DNA of 9,341 bases from Oscillospiraceae bacterium. GTDB lineage: Bacteria > Bacillota_A > Clostridia > Saccharofermentanales > Saccharofermentanaceae. Shown in pieces: positions 6,147 to 9,341 of the stretch. The stretch is taken from the NCBI GenBank assembly GCA_902803365.1, contig CADCPU010000290.1:1-9341 (forward strand), given 5' to 3'. Numbering within the stretch: position 1 is the first letter of the stretch; every line of letters starts with the position of its first letter. Below the pieces are notes generated by a model. It saw only the letters and a list, made by a program, of their open reading frames with translations. It was not told where the DNA came from and did not search any database. A program made the translations under genes and the position numbers.

Positions 6147-7265
6147 TTACCTGTATTCGCGGTAGATATACTCATCACCGGTCATATCAAAGGTTCCGTT
6201 GGGCAGATCATCAAAAGTTCCCTTGCTTATCGCATATCGCAGCCACAGCATCTTCTCGTTGATATTCTCGATATTCTTAAGCTTGACCTGGAACTCATTG
6301 CCGGTAGGAAGGATTATCGTAAGGAATATGTCACCGCCCGGGATCATCCTGAGTTCACGCACGTTCGAGAACATATCGTATTCCGATTTCTCACCATTGA
6401 TGTCGGATGTCAGGATCGCGCCCAGTACGATTATCGCCTTCTTGTAGTCATTCTCGTTCTTGATCTCGATCTTCTCGGACAAGACCGCTCCGGATACTTC
6501 AAGACCCGAAATAACTGCGTGGCTCAAGCCGTCATCCTGCATTACTTCGAGCTCTATTACCGTTCCTTCATCGTCGATGGCGGCATAGCCGTCCGGCATC
6601 TTTATATATGCTATCTTATTTCTTTCTTCTACTTCTATTTTAATAGTAGACGGGATGCTCGATGTTATCCTTATATTCTTGATGTGCGGATCCTGCTCGA
6701 GCATACGCTTTTCGACCTTGCCGTAGTCCATCTTGATGATGTCGATGATATTGCCGCTGATACCTGACCAAAGGTGCGAATCATACTTGATATTCGCTTC
6801 TTCCATGAGCAGATCCTTCGAGAGGACGATATTGCCCGTAACAACTACCTTCTTGACCCTGAACATCGGCATAAAGATGACACTCAGGATAAGAAACAGT
6901 ACGGATATGCAGAGGAACACCGTAAGGACTCCCTTGAAGCTCATCGGAAAATTCGGCAGATATTCTCTTTTCGAAAGAGGGATCGAAGGACCGCGAAGTT
7001 CCTTCTCACGCTTATATTCCTCAGCTTTCTTCTCAGTCTTTGTTATAAGACCTGCAAGACCGACGCCGGCTTTTCTGGCAAGTTTCTTGATATCGAGATC
7101 GATCTTCGGAAGCTTAGGTTGCTTTTCTTCAGTCTTTTCTTTTTTGGAGGCTTTATCCGATCCTTTGTCCGGAGCATCAGAAGAAGACGCCTTCCCGTCA
7201 TCGGAAGCCGTCTCGTCTTCGTCCTTGTCGAACAACTTATTCAGATAATCGTCGTCCATCTTCAT
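6147..7265 (-). CDS. ftsQ: Cell division protein FtsQ/DivIB
   Basis: A 372-residue bitopic divisome protein, longer than B. subtilis DivIB (about 263). Its role in the family is to recruit and regulate septal peptidoglycan synthesis together with FtsL/DivIC and FtsB. Residues 1-110 are cytoplasmic and very rich in Lys, Asp, Glu and Ser. One membrane segment lies at about 112-133. The POTRA domain (about 135-213, beginning FRVKKVVVTGN and ending PSTIKIEVEER) is followed by a beta domain (about 215-345) and the C-terminal FDMTGDEYIYREYR. The POTRA-beta pattern and dcw position support the call. The first ATG overlaps the murG stop as ATGA; a second ATG two codons later is possible, and neither has a strong Shine-Dalgarno site, so translational coupling to murG is likely. 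It is followed by the 157-bp gap before ftsZ. Confidence 0.9.
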   Translation of the reverse strand: MKMDDDYLNKLFDKDEDETASDDGKASSSDAPDKGSDKASKKEKTEEKQPKLPKIDLDIKKLARKAGVGLAGLITKTEKKAEEYKREKELRGPSIPLSKREYLPNFPMSFKGVLTVFLCISVLFLILSVIFMPMFRVKKVVVTGNIVLSKDLLMEEANIKYDSHLWSGISGNIIDIIKMDYGKVEKRMLEQDPHIKNIRITSSIPSTIKIEVEERNKIAYIKMPDGYAAIDDEGTVIELEVMQDDGLSHAVISGLEVSGAVLSEKIEIKNENDYKKAIIVLGAILTSDINGEKSEYDMFSNVRELRMIPGGDIFLTIILPTGNEFQVKLKNIENINEKMLWLRYAISKGTFDDLPNGTFDMTGDEYIYREYR

Positions 7266-8359
7266 CTTGATCTCAAGACCTCATCTATCGCTTCTGTGAT
7301 CCTCTCGTCACAGTCATATACCGCAAGCTTTACGGCATTACTTCTCATTGAATCACACTTGGAAGGATTATTCAAAAGATCATCGATGACTCCGCCGAGT
7401 TTCTCATTAACTTCGGCATCAGGCACAAGAATAGCACCTCCGATATCGGAAAAAGCCTTGGCATTGAATGTCTGGTGATCATGAGCTGCAAACGGATAAG
7501 GCACCATTACTGAGCATGCGCCTACTGCTGCAACCTCTGCACAAGTGACCGCACCTGCTCTTGTAATGCAGATGTCAGCGCCCGACAGATAAGTCTGCGG
7601 ATCGTCGATATATGATTTGATCGTCAGATTTGAAGGAACATTCTCAGGTGCGAATTCCTTGCCCTGCTGTTTTCCGGCACCGAGGACGAATCTGACATCC
7701 TTATACTTCTCATCGGAGGCGATCTTAAGGACAAAATCGTTCAATGTCTTTGCGCCAAGGCTTCCGCCCATCGCGAAAACGAGCTTGTCGCCTTCCTTGA
7801 GACCGAGCTTTTCTCTTGATGCAGCGCGATCGACGTTCTTCATCACGCTCCTGATCGGATTACCCGTATAGACGATCTTCTTGGCCTTCGGGAAAGAAGC
7901 ACCGATGCTCTCAAAACCCGTAAGAACAAGATCAGCTTTATTTCCGAGGAGTTTATTTGCACGTCCCGGGAAGGCATTTGCCTCATGAAGGATGACCGGA
8001 ACACCGAGTTTTTCAGCTTCGAGAAGGAGCGGTGCGCATACGTATCCGCCCGTACCGATAACGGCATCAGGCTTAAACTCTTCTATGAGTTTCTTGCACT
8101 GTTTCTTACCTGTATTGAGAGCCTGTAAAGCCTTAAGGAGCTTAACGCTCGGCTTCATCGGGAACGGCTTGGCCGTAACATTCTTGAGGGTATAACCCGC
8201 CTTAGGGACAAGCTCGCCTTCAAGTCCTTCATTCCTGCCCGTAAAGATGATCTCGCAGCCGCCCTTGTCCTTATAGAATTCCTTGAGCGCATCTGCGATC
8301 GTTATGGCGGGATTGATGTGACCTGATGTACCGCCGCCTACTACTATGAATTTATACAC
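7262..8359 (-). CDS. murG: MurG, lipid II-forming N-acetylglucosaminyltransferase
   Basis: The peripheral membrane GT-B enzyme that transfers GlcNAc from UDP-GlcNAc to lipid I, making lipid II. The 365 residues match the family length. Visible motifs: first glycine-rich loop VVGGGTSGHINPA with H14 (the usual motif is GGTGGH, so one Gly is Ser); second loop GTGGYV (102-107); HEANAFPGRANK (125-136); third loop GGSLGA (198-203); and the donor-site stretch TRAGAVTCAEVAAVG with E275 aligned to the ribose-contacting glutamate, followed by PYPFAAHDHQTFNA. The start codon is GTG, chosen because the conserved N-terminus begins at once (MYKFIVVGGG) and an AAAGGA element lies upstream. It overlaps the ftsW stop by eight bases. 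The stop overlaps the ftsQ start as ATGA. Confidence 0.97.
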   Translation of the reverse strand: MYKFIVVGGGTSGHINPAITIADALKEFYKDKGGCEIIFTGRNEGLEGELVPKAGYTLKNVTAKPFPMKPSVKLLKALQALNTGKKQCKKLIEEFKPDAVIGTGGYVCAPLLLEAEKLGVPVILHEANAFPGRANKLLGNKADLVLTGFESIGASFPKAKKIVYTGNPIRSVMKNVDRAASREKLGLKEGDKLVFAMGGSLGAKTLNDFVLKIASDEKYKDVRFVLGAGKQQGKEFAPENVPSNLTIKSYIDDPQTYLSGADICITRAGAVTCAEVAAVGACSVMVPYPFAAHDHQTFNAKAFSDIGGAILVPDAEVNEKLGGVIDDLLNNPSKCDSMRSNAVKLAVYDCDERITEAIDEVLRSR

Positions 8360-9341
8360 TTTCTGCTTTCCTTTCGTTTGGTTCGGAAGTCTTGACTCCG
8401 CTCCTTGCTACGCAGAGGATCATACCATAACCTGCGAGAAGGAGGATCTGCGCCGTACCGCCGTAGCTGATGAACGGCAACGTGATACCCGTTGGAGGAA
8501 GGACCGTAAGTTCAACGCCGATATTCCACAGCGCTTCGAGTGCGATAAGGAATGTATATCCCGTTGCAACGATCCTGCAGAAAACGTCCTTGGCGCGAAG
8601 TGCGACCTTAAGTCCCAGATATAGGAACGTCAGATATATCAGTATCAGGATCGTTCCTCCCACAAGACCCGTCTCCTCAACATAGATCGAGAAGATGTAG
8701 TCGTTATGAGCCTCCGATACGTAAGAATATTTATATCTTGAATTACCGATACCCTGTCCGAACATTCCGCCTGAACCGATAGCGTCCTTAGCTCGGTCGA
8801 CCTGACGGGATTCGTCTTTCTCCTGTTCGGTCTGGACATGCTCTTCATCCTGGCTGTAGATCTCGACTCGCTTAAAAACGTGAGCGAAGTTCGTCTCGAT
8901 CTTATCCACAACCTTTTCGCGTGCACTCGGAACTGCCATTACGATACCGAATACAATTGCCAAGAGTATAAGGTAGACACTGCATCCGATGACCCATGAT
9001 CTGAGCTTGATGCCGGATACCAGGAAGCATACGACCGTAACAACACCGATGATAAGGAAGCAGGACAAGTGCGGCTGCATGAGGATGATACCGTCTCCGA
9101 GAAGGATCAATCCTACAGGGATGATGAATTCCCACAACGCATCAACAAAAGGCTGCTTCTTCGGATTTGAAGCCTTAAGCTTTCCCTTCCTCTGGCGATT
9201 GATGATCATGATCCTGTAGATCGCGAGGATCATGACAAGACTGATCTTGAATATCTCCGAAGACTGGAAGAGCGTTCCGCCGATACGGATCCAACGTCTT
9301 GCACCCTGGCCTGCATCGGTTCCGAAAAGAGCCGTTGCGGC
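8352..9341 (-). CDS. ftsW: FtsW/SpoVE-type SEDS peptidoglycan glycosyltransferase (5' part cut by window edge)
   Basis: The frame stays open to the window edge beyond the internal ATG at 9233; the extra 36 codons read GARRWIRIGGTLFQSSEIFK, a SEDS signature, so the gene continues outside. 329 residues are visible and about 50-90 N-terminal residues are missing. SEDS proteins polymerise lipid II with a partner class B PBP. Landmarks in visible numbering: FQSSE 25-29 (usually FQPSE), QPHLS 89-93, a charged external loop about 165-186, AIGSGG 187-192, EAHNDYIF with the expected catalytic aspartate D214, EETG, and LPPTGITLPFISYGG ending at 295. Several hydrophobic helices surround these. Position just before murG favours FtsW or SpoVE over RodA; the two cannot be separated by sequence here. 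It ends in an eight-base overlap with murG. Confidence 0.93.
   Translation of the reverse strand, partial: AATALFGTDAGQGARRWIRIGGTLFQSSEIFKISLVMILAIYRIMIINRQRKGKLKASNPKKQPFVDALWEFIIPVGLILLGDGIILMQPHLSCFLIIGVVTVVCFLVSGIKLRSWVIGCSVYLILLAIVFGIVMAVPSAREKVVDKIETNFAHVFKRVEIYSQDEEHVQTEQEKDESRQVDRAKDAIGSGGMFGQGIGNSRYKYSYVSEAHNDYIFSIYVEETGLVGGTILILIYLTFLYLGLKVALRAKDVFCRIVATGYTFLIALEALWNIGVELTVLPPTGITLPFISYGGTAQILLLAGYGMILCVARSGVKTSEPNERKAESV

Noticed and set aside
5976..6767. Plus-strand open frame of 263 codons crossing the ftsZ-ftsQ gap
   Set aside because: Most of it is antisense to the well-supported ftsQ, and its product has no recognisable domain. I see no plausible plus-strand promoter or ribosome-binding site in the gap.
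6774..7478. Plus-strand open frame of 234 codons antisense to ftsQ and the end of murG
   Set aside because: Both genes beneath it are strongly supported, and the antisense product is a low-complexity mirror of the charged FtsQ arm.
8352..9233. Starting the SEDS gene at the internal ATG at 9233
   Set aside because: The frame is open upstream to the window edge and encodes the conserved GARRWI...FQSSE signature, so the ATG is internal and the gene is partial.

Overview
The window is a gene-dense stretch in which every supported gene lies on the minus strand, so transcription runs from high to low coordinates. Gene content and order (ftsW/spoVE-type SEDS gene, murG, divIB/ftsQ, ftsZ, nrdR, two-component pair, nth, recG), purine-rich Shine-Dalgarno sites and moderate G+C suggest a member of the Bacillota, most likely class Clostridia. 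That is an inference from gene families and synteny; there is no rRNA gene to confirm it.

Layout in transcription order: (1) 9341-6147 is the end of a division and cell wall (dcw) cluster. It holds an ftsW-like glycosyltransferase cut by the window edge, murG (GTG start, 8-bp overlap with ftsW) and ftsQ/divIB (4-bp ATGA overlap with murG). (2) 6146-5990 is the only real intergenic region (157 bp). It is AT-rich and carries a good sigma-A-type promoter for ftsZ, a perfect 10-bp direct repeat offset by 31 bp, and a short inverted repeat over the -10 box. (3) 5989-1 is an unbroken run ftsZ - nrdR - response regulator - histidine kinase - nth - recG (cut by the window edge). No gap exceeds 22 bp, and three junctions are ATGA stop/start overlaps, so it is probably one transcript.

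How the genes fit together: FtsW and MurG make septal peptidoglycan and its lipid II precursor, DivIB/FtsQ links periplasmic and cytoplasmic parts of the divisome, and FtsZ forms the cytokinetic ring. NrdR represses ribonucleotide reductase genes according to nucleotide state, Nth excises oxidised pyrimidines and RecG rescues stalled forks. An OmpR/HAMP-kinase two-component system sits between nrdR and the repair genes, translationally coupled on both sides. The transcript thus joins division, dNTP supply, an envelope-sensing signalling pair and DNA repair.

Most of the window is conserved housekeeping DNA. I see no mobile element, CRISPR array, tRNA, rRNA or clear terminator. The most unusual points are a long Pro/Gln-rich FtsZ tail with two copies of a P-x-F-x-F-G-D/N-D/N motif in place of a standard C-terminal peptide, the operator-like architecture at the ftsZ promoter, the coupled nrdR-TCS-nth-recG arrangement, and the absence here of ftsA and of the sporulation sigma genes often found near ftsZ in Clostridia.
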